Shown one piece after another: positions 7,892-15,507 of a stretch of DNA of 64,000 nucleotides; within the stretch, counting starts at the first letter, position 1; each line of letters starts with the position of its first letter. The notes under the pieces were generated by a model. The model was not told the DNA's origin, did not search any database, and saw only the letters and a program-made list of their open reading frames with translations. Both the position numbers and the translations under genes were made by a program. Source of the stretch: CAZMHL01 sp045605445 (GTDB taxonomy: Bacteria; Bacillota; Clostridia; RGIG6154); the NCBI GenBank assembly GCA_045605445.1, contig JAZUPZ010000007.1, positions 1-64,000 on the forward strand, in the 5' to 3' direction.

Positions 7892-8676
7892 AGCAAAGAC
7901 TTGATATATACCTGTTTGAAAACGGACTTGCCGAAAGCAGGGAAAAAGCAAAAAGCATAATAATGAGCGGTAATGTTTACGTTAACGACCAGAAAACCGA
8001 CAAGGCAGGCTTTGCCGTAAAGGAAGGGGACATGGTTGAGGTTCGCGGTAAAACAAACCCTTATGTAAGCCGCGGCGGTCTTAAGCTTGAAAAGGCTATA
8101 AACAACTTCGGCGTAAGCCTTGAGGGGAAGATTGCAATGGACATAGGCGCCTCTACCGGCGGATTTACCGACTGTATGCTGCAAAACGGCGCAGTAAAGG
8201 TTTTCTCGGTAGATGTTGGCTACGGTCAGCTTGCCTGGAAGCTTCGCGAGGACAAAAGAGTTGTTAATATGGAAAGAACCAACATAAGAAACGTTACCCC
8301 TGAAGATATCGGGGACAAACTTGATTTTGCTTCAATCGACGTTTCCTTTATTTCCCTTAAGCTGGTTCTTCCCGTTGCAAAGGAGCTTTTATCGGAAAAC
8401 GGCGAAATCCTCTGCCTTATAAAGCCCCAGTTTGAGGCGGGCAGGGAAAACGTAGGCAAAAAAGGAGTTGTAAGGGACATTAAGGTTCATTACGAGGTTG
8501 TTAAAACAATTGCAGACTTTGCCCTTTCGATCGGGCTTTATCCTAAGGCGTTTGACTTTTCGCCCATAAGAGGCCCCGAAGGTAATATTGAATATTTAAT
8601 GTATCTTGACAAAAAGGAAAATAACATAGAAATAGATTATAAAAAAGTGGTAGACGAAAGTCACGCTTTATTGTAG
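7888..8676 (+). CDS. tlyA: TlyA-family rRNA ribose methyltransferase
   Basis: 262 residues. An N-terminal S4 RNA-binding domain (about 1-60, KQRLDIYLFENGLAESREKA) is followed by an FtsJ/RrmJ-like SAM methyltransferase fold. The SAM-binding segment is AMDIGASTGGFTDCML at about residues 87-102. FASIDVSFISLKLVLP and LIKPQFEAGRENVGKKGVV follow. TlyA proteins 2'-O-methylate ribosomal RNA, and some were once called hemolysins. The ATGA overlap with dxs and 8-bp gap to nadK place it inside the operon. The same gene order occurs in Bacillus. Confidence 0.93.
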   Translation: MKQRLDIYLFENGLAESREKAKSIIMSGNVYVNDQKTDKAGFAVKEGDMVEVRGKTNPYVSRGGLKLEKAINNFGVSLEGKIAMDIGASTGGFTDCMLQNGAVKVFSVDVGYGQLAWKLREDKRVVNMERTNIRNVTPEDIGDKLDFASIDVSFISLKLVLPVAKELLSENGEILCLIKPQFEAGRENVGKKGVVRDIKVHYEVVKTIADFALSIGLYPKAFDFSPIRGPEGNIEYLMYLDKKENNIEIDYKKVVDESHALL

Positions 8677-8684
8677 GTGGTTTT

Positions 8685-9527
8685 ATGAAAATTGCTCTTG
8701 TTTCAAACCCAAGCCGTGATATCGGGCTTGCAGAGAGCAGAAAAACAGCGGAAAAGTTAATAGAAATGAACGTTCAGGTTGTTACCGAAAGCGAGGGCAT
8801 AAAGGGAACAACGGTTGTAAAGGATACTGATGCTCTGTTCAGAGAAGCCGACCTTGCTGTTGTTATCGGCGGAGACGGAACTCTTCTTTCAGCCGCTCAG
8901 TACGGAGCAAAATACAATGTTCCCCTTTTAGGGCTCAATGCAGGCAGGCTGGGCTTTCTTGTTGAACTTGAAAAGGGCGACGGTGCCCTTCTTGAAAAGG
9001 TTGTAAGGGGAGAGTATTCAACCGAAGAGAGAATGATGCTTTCCGCAAGGGTTGAAAGAAACGGCAAAGAGGTTTACCGCTGTGATGCTCTTAACGATAT
9101 TGTTGTTTCCAAGGGCGTTCTTTCAAAAATGATAAATCTTCAGCTTAAAATCGACTCGGTTGGAGTTAACGATTATTATGCCGACGGGCTTATTCTTTCA
9201 ACGCCTACGGGCTCAACGGCTTATTCCCTTTCTGCGGGCGGTCCCGTTGTTGCTCCTGCCATAAATGCAATAGTGGTAACTCCCGTTTGTGCTCATACGA
9301 TGACCTCAAGACCAATGGTAATTTCTGACAGTCAGACTGCCGAAATAACCGTTAAGTTTTATCATAACGAGGACGTTCGCCTAAGCCGTGACGGAGCAGA
9401 CCATATTGCCCTTTGCGACGGCGACGTAATAACCGTTACAAAGTCAGACAAAAAGGTTAAGCTTATAAGATGCAACAGCTTAAGCTTTTTCGACGTGCTT
9501 TACAGAAAGCTTTCAGAAAGGAAGTAA
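8685..9527 (+). CDS. nadK: NAD kinase
   Basis: 280 residues. It phosphorylates NAD to NADP in the cytoplasm. Motifs in order: VIGGDGTLLSAA (about 62-73, the GGDGT kinase motif), LGLNAGRLGFL, LNDIVVSKG, and TPTGSTAYSLSAGGP near residue 175, which binds NAD. It lies in the OLE operon between tlyA and argR, with a 4-bp gap to argR. Confidence 0.96.
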   Translation: MKIALVSNPSRDIGLAESRKTAEKLIEMNVQVVTESEGIKGTTVVKDTDALFREADLAVVIGGDGTLLSAAQYGAKYNVPLLGLNAGRLGFLVELEKGDGALLEKVVRGEYSTEERMMLSARVERNGKEVYRCDALNDIVVSKGVLSKMINLQLKIDSVGVNDYYADGLILSTPTGSTAYSLSAGGPVVAPAINAIVVTPVCAHTMTSRPMVISDSQTAEITVKFYHNEDVRLSRDGADHIALCDGDVITVTKSDKKVKLIRCNSLSFFDVLYRKLSERK

Positions 9528-9531
9528 AACA

Positions 9532-9987
9532 ATGTCCAAAAAATTAAGGCACAATGCCATAATTAAGCTTATAAATGAGCAGGTTATCGAAACTCAGGGA
9601 CAGCTTACCCAGAAGCTGATTGAAATGGGCTATGATGTAACTCAGGCAACCGTTTCAAGAGACATAAAGGAATTAAGACTTGTTAAAATCGCAGACTATG
9701 CGGACAGATACAGATATGCAACTCCCGGCAGAAAAGACGAGGCAGACGTAAGAAGCCGTTACATTGGCGTTTTAAAACACGGGGCGGTTTCCATAAGAGT
9801 TGCAATGAATCTTGTGGTAGTAAAAACAATTGCAGGGTCTGCTCAGGGCTGTGCAATGGCAATAGAAACCTTAGGCTTTGAGGATATAATCGGGGTTATA
9901 GCGGGTGACGATACCCTGTTTATCGCTCTCGGCTCCGAGGACGAGGCAAGAAGCCTTGTAGAAAAACTGGAAGAGGTAATAGGCTGA
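9532..9987 (+). CDS. argR: Arginine repressor
   Basis: 151 residues, standard for ArgR/AhrC. The N-terminal winged helix (about 1-70) contains QATVSRDIKELRLVKI, the DNA-recognition helix. The C-terminal hexamerisation and arginine-binding domain contains the conserved IAGDDTLFIAL. It regulates arginine genes in response to arginine, none of which is in this window. Here it belongs to the conserved dxs-tlyA-nadK-argR-recN order. Its stop overlaps the recN start by one base (TGATG). Confidence 0.95.
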   Translation: MSKKLRHNAIIKLINEQVIETQGQLTQKLIEMGYDVTQATVSRDIKELRLVKIADYADRYRYATPGRKDEADVRSRYIGVLKHGAVSIRVAMNLVVVKTIAGSAQGCAMAIETLGFEDIIGVIAGDDTLFIALGSEDEARSLVEKLEEVIG

Positions 9988-11660
9988 TGCTTAGCAATCT
10001 GCATATAGAAAACATCGCAATTATCGATAATGTGAATATAGATTTTACCGATGGCTTTCAGGTGCTCACAGGACAAACGGGCGCCGGAAAATCTATTATA
10101 ATCGACTCTATAAATCTGCTTACCGGGGAAAGAAGCTCCCGTGAGCTGGTTCGTACCGGAGCGGAAAAAGGTTTTGTTGAAGGCGCGGTATATACAACTG
10201 ACAAAAAGGTTTATGAAATGCTCAACGAGGCGGGAATTTCATACTTTGAGGGAGACCCGCTTATTCTTTCAAGAGAAATAAGCAAAGACGGAAGAAGCGT
10301 TGTAAGAATCAATTCAAGAACTGCAACAACAGGGCTTTTAAAAAGCATTTGCGCAAGAATTATAAATATCCACGGTCAGCACGATAACCAGGCAATTCTT
10401 GACGTTTCCTGCCATGGGGAGATTCTCGACAGCTACGCAAAAAACGAAGAGCTTCTTAAGGGTTACCGCAGGGAATATAACGAATATAAAAGAATAAAGA
10501 ACGAGCTGGAATCCGAGGATGAAGACATTTCCTTAAAGGAACAGAAAAAGGAGTTTCTTGAATTCCAGATTGATGAAATTGAAAAGGCAAAGCTTAAGAT
10601 TGGAGAAGATGAAGAGCTTTCGGACATAAGAAAAAGATATTTAAACAGCGAAAAAATTCTTCTTAATCTTAATGCTTCCTACAGCGCTCTTATGGGCGAC
10701 GAGGAAAGCCTTGGCGCAAATCAGCAGATTAAAGCCGCAATCAAGGGAATGCAGGATTTATCCGACCTGGTTGAGGACGCCGACGGGCTTTCAAAAAAGC
10801 TTGAGGAAATTTACTATCTTCTTGACGACGTTTCCGAAACCCTGAGGGATTTAAAGGATGGCGACAATTCTGAAGAGGTTGACATAAACTATATAGAAGA
10901 AAGAATCGACCTTATTAACCGTCTTAAAAAGAAATACGGTTCAACGGTTGAGGAAATTCTTGAAACAAAGGAAAAGCTTGAAGAGGAGCTTCTTGAAATT
11001 GAGAACTCCGATGAATATAAAAAGAAGCTTGAAAAAGAGCTGAAAATTCAGCTTAAAAAAACCTCAGCTCTTGCCGATGAGCTTTCAGAGAAAAGAAAAA
11101 AGGCGGGAGAGGAGCTGGCAAAGCAGGTTCTTGTTCAGCTTAAAGACCTGGAAATGCCAAACGTAACCTTTAAGGTTGAAATTGAAGATGCGCCCCTTTC
11201 TTCAAAAGGAAAGGATAAAATTGAATTTATGATTTCCGCAAATGCGGGCGAGGCGCTTAAGCCTTTAAGCAAGGTAGCCTCCGGCGGTGAGCTTTCAAGA
11301 ATAATTCTTGCACTTAAAGTTATATTAAGTAAGAACGATTTTGTTTCAACTATGATTTTTGACGAGGTTGACACCGGCGTAAGCGGGAGTGCGGCTCAGA
11401 AAATTGCTGAAAAAATAAAGGCTGTTTCAAAGGAAAAACAGGTTTTTGTTATAACTCATCTGCCCCAGATGGCAGCTTTTGGCGACTCCCACTATCTTAT
11501 AGAAAAGGAAGCAACGGGCGGCAAAACCTCATCAAAGGTAACTCTTCTTAATGAAGAGGGCAGAGTGGCCGAAATTGCAAGGCTTTTAAGCGGAAGCGTA
11601 ATAACAGAAAATGCGCTTAACAATGCAAGGGAGCTTATTTCTCTGGGAAAGGATTTTTAA
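9987..11660 (+). CDS. recN: DNA repair protein RecN
   Basis: 557 residues, SMC-like ATPase for double-strand break repair. Walker A GQTGAGKS is at about residues 29-36. A long coiled coil (about 150-390, rich in Glu, Lys and Leu) separates the ATPase halves. The ABC signature SGGELSRI is near 435 and Walker B MIFDEVDTGVSG near 458. The central DIIGQHDN-type segment is present (INIHGQHDNQ). It is translationally coupled to argR and followed at once by an RseC-like gene. Confidence 0.96.
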   Translation: MLSNLHIENIAIIDNVNIDFTDGFQVLTGQTGAGKSIIIDSINLLTGERSSRELVRTGAEKGFVEGAVYTTDKKVYEMLNEAGISYFEGDPLILSREISKDGRSVVRINSRTATTGLLKSICARIINIHGQHDNQAILDVSCHGEILDSYAKNEELLKGYRREYNEYKRIKNELESEDEDISLKEQKKEFLEFQIDEIEKAKLKIGEDEELSDIRKRYLNSEKILLNLNASYSALMGDEESLGANQQIKAAIKGMQDLSDLVEDADGLSKKLEEIYYLLDDVSETLRDLKDGDNSEEVDINYIEERIDLINRLKKKYGSTVEEILETKEKLEEELLEIENSDEYKKKLEKELKIQLKKTSALADELSEKRKKAGEELAKQVLVQLKDLEMPNVTFKVEIEDAPLSSKGKDKIEFMISANAGEALKPLSKVASGGELSRIILALKVILSKNDFVSTMIFDEVDTGVSGSAAQKIAEKIKAVSKEKQVFVITHLPQMAAFGDSHYLIEKEATGGKTSSKVTLLNEEGRVAEIARLLSGSVITENALNNARELISLGKDF

Positions 11661-12071
11661 ATGGAAAAGGCAGAAGGAATCCTTGTGGAAAACAAGGGGG
11701 AACTTTCAAAGGTTAAAATAGTAAGAGGTTCAATGTGCGGAGAAAGCTGCGGAAGCTGCAATCTTTGCGGAAAAAGAGAAACCTTCGTTTTTGCCCGTAA
11801 CAAAGCAGGCGCCGTAAAGGGCGACAGAGTTGTTCTTGAAATGGACTCTGCTTCGGGACTTAAAGCGGCATTTCTTGTTTACGGCATGCCTCTTGTTATC
11901 CTTATTCTCGGAATTGTGCTTATTGCTGTTTTTAATTCTGACCAGATAAAAGGGCTTTTGCTTGTGCTTTTTGCAATAGTTCTCTGGTTCTTTGTGGTTA
12001 AGCTTATTGATAAAAATATGAAACCGGCGGCGGAAATAACTGAGGTGGTATGTAAAAATGATACCGAATAA
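11661..12071 (+). CDS. RseC/MucC-family membrane protein
   Basis: 136 residues. An N-terminal cytoplasmic part carries four cysteines (Cys26, 30, 33 and 36 in MCGESCGSCNLCG) that could bind an iron-sulfur cluster or zinc. Two membrane helices follow at about 70-88 and 93-112, with a short tail. This matches the SoxR-reducing/RseC family, which in anaerobes is often linked to Rnf electron transport. No rnf genes lie here, so the exact role is open. It starts directly after recN and its 3' end overlaps the ROK gene by 14 bp. Confidence 0.8.
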   Translation: MEKAEGILVENKGELSKVKIVRGSMCGESCGSCNLCGKRETFVFARNKAGAVKGDRVVLEMDSASGLKAAFLVYGMPLVILILGIVLIAVFNSDQIKGLLLVLFAIVLWFFVVKLIDKNMKPAAEITEVVCKNDTE

Positions 12072-13206
12072 TTCAAAAAACAACAAGGTTCAGAACAGAA
12101 ATATAATACTTAAAATAATGGCTCAGAATGCGCCCGTTTCAAGAATTGAGCTTGCAAGGGTAACAGGGCTTTCAAAAATGTCGTTAACAAACATAATTGC
12201 CGAGTTCAACGAAAACAACTGGGTAAAGGAAATAGGCATAGACGTAACCGGCACAGGCAAAAGAAAACCCGTTCTTCTTGATTTTGTAGATAACTGCCTT
12301 TGCGCAATAGGAATAAATTTAACAAGAGATTATGTTGAAGGATGTCTTGCAGACATCAAGGGAAGTGTGGTATACTCTAAAAGAATTGCCATTGAAGAAA
12401 ACGATGATAACGAGGCAATAGAAAATCATATGACCGAGCTGGTAAACTCCCTTATGAATATGGGTAAGCATAATGTAATCGGCATAGGAGTAAGCACCTT
12501 CGGTCCCGTTGACCTTAAAAACGGAATTATTTACAAGCCTACAAATTTTCACAATATAGAAAATTTCAACATTGTGAAGGCTATTAAAAACAATTATTCT
12601 CTCCCTGTTTTCATTCAGAAAAACAATAACTGCGCAATACTTGCCGAAAAATATTACGGCTTGTGTAAGGAGGATTCTAACTTTTCATATATTGGTGTTT
12701 CAGGAGGCGTTGGCGCATCCTCTGTTGCAAATGACACCCTTATAACCGGCGAGAGCGGCTATTGCTGCGAAATAGGTCATATAACCATTGACTACAAGGG
12801 CGAGCCCTGCTCTTGCGGAAACAGAGGCTGTCTGGAAAAATATGCAAATATAAATAAATGTATTGAATATGTAAAAGAAAAACGCCCCGACGTTAAAAAT
12901 CTCGACTTCAACAAGGTTGTGAATATGACAAGGGAAGGGGATAAGGCTTCAGGTGAAGCAGTTGACCAATTATGCGGATATATCGCAATAGGAATTATAA
13001 ATCTTATAAAAATTTATGATCCCACAAAAATTATAATAGGAAGCGACATCGCCGTTGGCGGTGATATAATACTTGACAAAATCAAAAAGAGAGTTGCTCA
13101 AACAGTTGATTTTGACAAGATATACATTTCCAGATTCTACGACAAGAGCCCGCTTATCGGAGCGGCAACTCTGGTGTTTGAAAATATGTTTTTCGGGAAT
13201 GTATAA
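12058..13206 (+). CDS. ROK-family transcriptional regulator
   Basis: 382 residues. An N-terminal helix-turn-helix (about 13-50, VSRIELARVTGLSKMSLTNI) precedes a sugar-kinase-like ROK domain with GIGVSTFGPVD, GVSGGVGASSV and the zinc/ROK signature CSCGNRGCLEKYA near residue 260. ROK repressors (XylR/NagC-like) sense sugars. The sensor half here keeps ATP-site glycines but may not phosphorylate. It overlaps the RseC-like gene and runs into a Clp gene and a secreted glycosidase, so control of polysaccharide use is plausible. The target is not shown by any operator I could see. Confidence 0.9.
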   Translation: MIPNNSKNNKVQNRNIILKIMAQNAPVSRIELARVTGLSKMSLTNIIAEFNENNWVKEIGIDVTGTGKRKPVLLDFVDNCLCAIGINLTRDYVEGCLADIKGSVVYSKRIAIEENDDNEAIENHMTELVNSLMNMGKHNVIGIGVSTFGPVDLKNGIIYKPTNFHNIENFNIVKAIKNNYSLPVFIQKNNNCAILAEKYYGLCKEDSNFSYIGVSGGVGASSVANDTLITGESGYCCEIGHITIDYKGEPCSCGNRGCLEKYANINKCIEYVKEKRPDVKNLDFNKVVNMTREGDKASGEAVDQLCGYIAIGIINLIKIYDPTKIIIGSDIAVGGDIILDKIKKRVAQTVDFDKIYISRFYDKSPLIGAATLVFENMFFGNV

Positions 13207-13231
13207 TGACAGAAAGTGAGGCATTGAAAAA

Positions 13232-15487
13232 ATGTTGTGTTCAAGATGTAACCAAAACCCGGCGGTGGTTTTTGTAAACCGAATGGAAAAGGGGAAAACC
13301 GTAAACGAGGGGTATTGTCTTAAATGTGCAAGAGAGTTGAAAATAGGACCTCTTGATGATATGATTCAGAAAATGGGAATCTCCCCTGAGGAAATGGACC
13401 AGATGCAGGAGCAGTTCGATTCTATGATGGAAATGATGGAAAACGGCGAAATGCCCGAAGAACTGCAGGAAATGGGACTTGCGGGAATGTTTCCTTTTCA
13501 GATGCCCGGCGGGGAAAGCCCCTCGGAGCCTGAGGAAAAAGGCAAAAAATCCGACAAGGCCGACAAAAAACAGAATAAAAAGAAAAGACTTATCGACACC
13601 TTTGGGACTAACCTTAACAAAAAAGCCGAAAAGGGTGGAATTGACAGGGTAATCGGAAGAGATAAAGAGCTTTCAAGAGTTATTCAGATTTTAAACAGAA
13701 GGTCGAAAAACAATCCGGCGCTTATCGGTGAACCGGGCGTTGGAAAAACGGCTATTGCCGAGGCTCTTGCCCTTCGTATTTACGAAAAGCAGGTTCCTGC
13801 AAAGCTTATTGAAAAACAGGTTTATCTGGTTGACTTTACCGCGCTTATTGCCGGAACTCAGTTCAGAGGACAGTTTGAGCAAAGGGTAAAAACCATAATC
13901 GAAGAGGTTAAAAAAGACGGTAACATAATTCTTGTTATCGATGAAATTCATAACATCGTAAGCGGTTCAAGCAACGACGGCGCAATGTCTGCCGCAAATA
14001 TTTTAAAGCCTGCCCTTGCAAGAGGCGATGTTCAGGTAATCGGCGCAACAACCCTTGCGGAATACAGAAAGTATATCGAAAAGGATGCGGCTTTGGAGCG
14101 ACGTTTCCAGCCGGTTCTGGTAGAAGAGCCCTCGGTTGAGGAAACCATTGAAATTTTAAAGGGCATTAAGGAATATTACGAAAAGCACCACAGCATTATT
14201 TTAAAGGATGAAATTATAAAGCAGGCGGTTGTTCTTTCAAAAAGATTCATTCACGGAAGATTCCTTCCCGACAAAGCGATTGACGTAATCGACGAGGCGG
14301 GCTCTGCGGCAAACCTTGACAATGAAATTTTAACCCAGATAACAATTCTTGAAAAACAGCTTAAAGAGGTTAAGGCAGAAAGAGAAGCCGAAGAGGCAAA
14401 CACGGAAAACGAAGGCAATTTTGAAAAAATAGCAGGTCTTAAGAGCAGGGAATGTGCTCTTGAAAACCAGCTTGAAGCTTTAAAACCTCAGTGTGTACCA
14501 ACGGTAATTGAAGCCGATGATGTGGCAAGAGTAATAGAAATGTGGACCAATGTTCCCGTTAAAAAGCTTACTCAGGAGGATACGGAAAAACTTAAAGATC
14601 TTGAGGCTGCATTAAAGAGCAAAATAATCGGCCAGGATAAAGCGGCAGAAACCGTTTCCAAAGCAATTATGAGAAAAAGAGCAGGGGTTGAAGGAAGACT
14701 TCGCCCGACATCATTTATCTTTGTCGGACCTACGGGAGTAGGTAAAACCGAATTTGTAAAGGTTCTTGCTCAGGAACTTTTCGGTTCTTCGGAAGACCTT
14801 ATAAGGCTTGATATGACAGAATATCAGGAACAGCACAGCGTTTCAAAAATGATAGGCTCGCCTCCCGGCTATGTGGGCTACGATGAAGCGGGACAGCTTA
14901 CAGAAAAGGTCAGAAGAAGACCTTACAGTGTTGTTCTTTTCGATGAGATTGAAAAAGCGCATCCAAGCGTGTATAATATATTATTGCAGATTCTTGACGA
15001 GGGCAGACTTACAGACTCTCAGGGCAGAGTAGTAAGCTTTGAAAACACGGTAATAATTTTAACATCAAATGCAGGAATCGGCTTTGGAACAGATTCTCTC
15101 GGATTTGTTTCAGCAGAGGAAACTCTTGATAATGTGGCAAATCAGAAATTAAAGCAAATCTTCAAGCCTGAGCTGTTGAACAGAATTGATGAAATAATTA
15201 TTTTCAACAAGCTGAAAAAAGAGGATTTTGAAAAAATTTGTCGAATTATAACAGGAGAAACAGAAAATGCCCTTCTCGAAAAGGGAATAACTCTCGTGGT
15301 TACGGACAAGGCAATTTCCTGTCTTGCCGATAAAGGATACAGCGAAAAATACGGGGCAAGAGAGCTCCGCAGAACTGTTCAGAAAGAAATTGGCAATGTA
15401 ATAGCAGAAAAAATTATTACCGGCGCCGCACCTTTTGGAACCGTTATAACCGTTGATGAAAACAACGGAGAAATACAAATAAACTGA
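13232..15487 (+). CDS. clpE: ClpE-like AAA+ unfoldase with N-terminal zinc finger
   Basis: 751 residues. The N-terminus has a CxxC-CxxC zinc finger (Cys3, Cys6, Cys29, Cys32) and a Met/Glu-rich helix, then a Lys-rich linker. AAA-1: Walker A GEPGVGKT (about 164-171), Walker B ILVIDEIHN. A coiled middle segment lies at about 360-410. AAA-2: GPTGVGKT (about 500), VVLFDEIEKAHPS. A loop containing LGF (SLGFVSAEE, near 625) sits where ClpC/ClpE touch ClpP, so it probably feeds ClpP. No Clp N-repeat domain is present, as in ClpE. It is 25 bp after the ROK gene and 20 bp before the secreted enzyme. Confidence 0.85.
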   Translation: MLCSRCNQNPAVVFVNRMEKGKTVNEGYCLKCARELKIGPLDDMIQKMGISPEEMDQMQEQFDSMMEMMENGEMPEELQEMGLAGMFPFQMPGGESPSEPEEKGKKSDKADKKQNKKKRLIDTFGTNLNKKAEKGGIDRVIGRDKELSRVIQILNRRSKNNPALIGEPGVGKTAIAEALALRIYEKQVPAKLIEKQVYLVDFTALIAGTQFRGQFEQRVKTIIEEVKKDGNIILVIDEIHNIVSGSSNDGAMSAANILKPALARGDVQVIGATTLAEYRKYIEKDAALERRFQPVLVEEPSVEETIEILKGIKEYYEKHHSIILKDEIIKQAVVLSKRFIHGRFLPDKAIDVIDEAGSAANLDNEILTQITILEKQLKEVKAEREAEEANTENEGNFEKIAGLKSRECALENQLEALKPQCVPTVIEADDVARVIEMWTNVPVKKLTQEDTEKLKDLEAALKSKIIGQDKAAETVSKAIMRKRAGVEGRLRPTSFIFVGPTGVGKTEFVKVLAQELFGSSEDLIRLDMTEYQEQHSVSKMIGSPPGYVGYDEAGQLTEKVRRRPYSVVLFDEIEKAHPSVYNILLQILDEGRLTDSQGRVVSFENTVIILTSNAGIGFGTDSLGFVSAEETLDNVANQKLKQIFKPELLNRIDEIIIFNKLKKEDFEKICRIITGETENALLEKGITLVVTDKAISCLADKGYSEKYGARELRRTVQKEIGNVIAEKIITGAAPFGTVITVDENNGEIQIN

Positions 15488-15507
15488 CAAAAAGAGGAGA
15501 AATATTT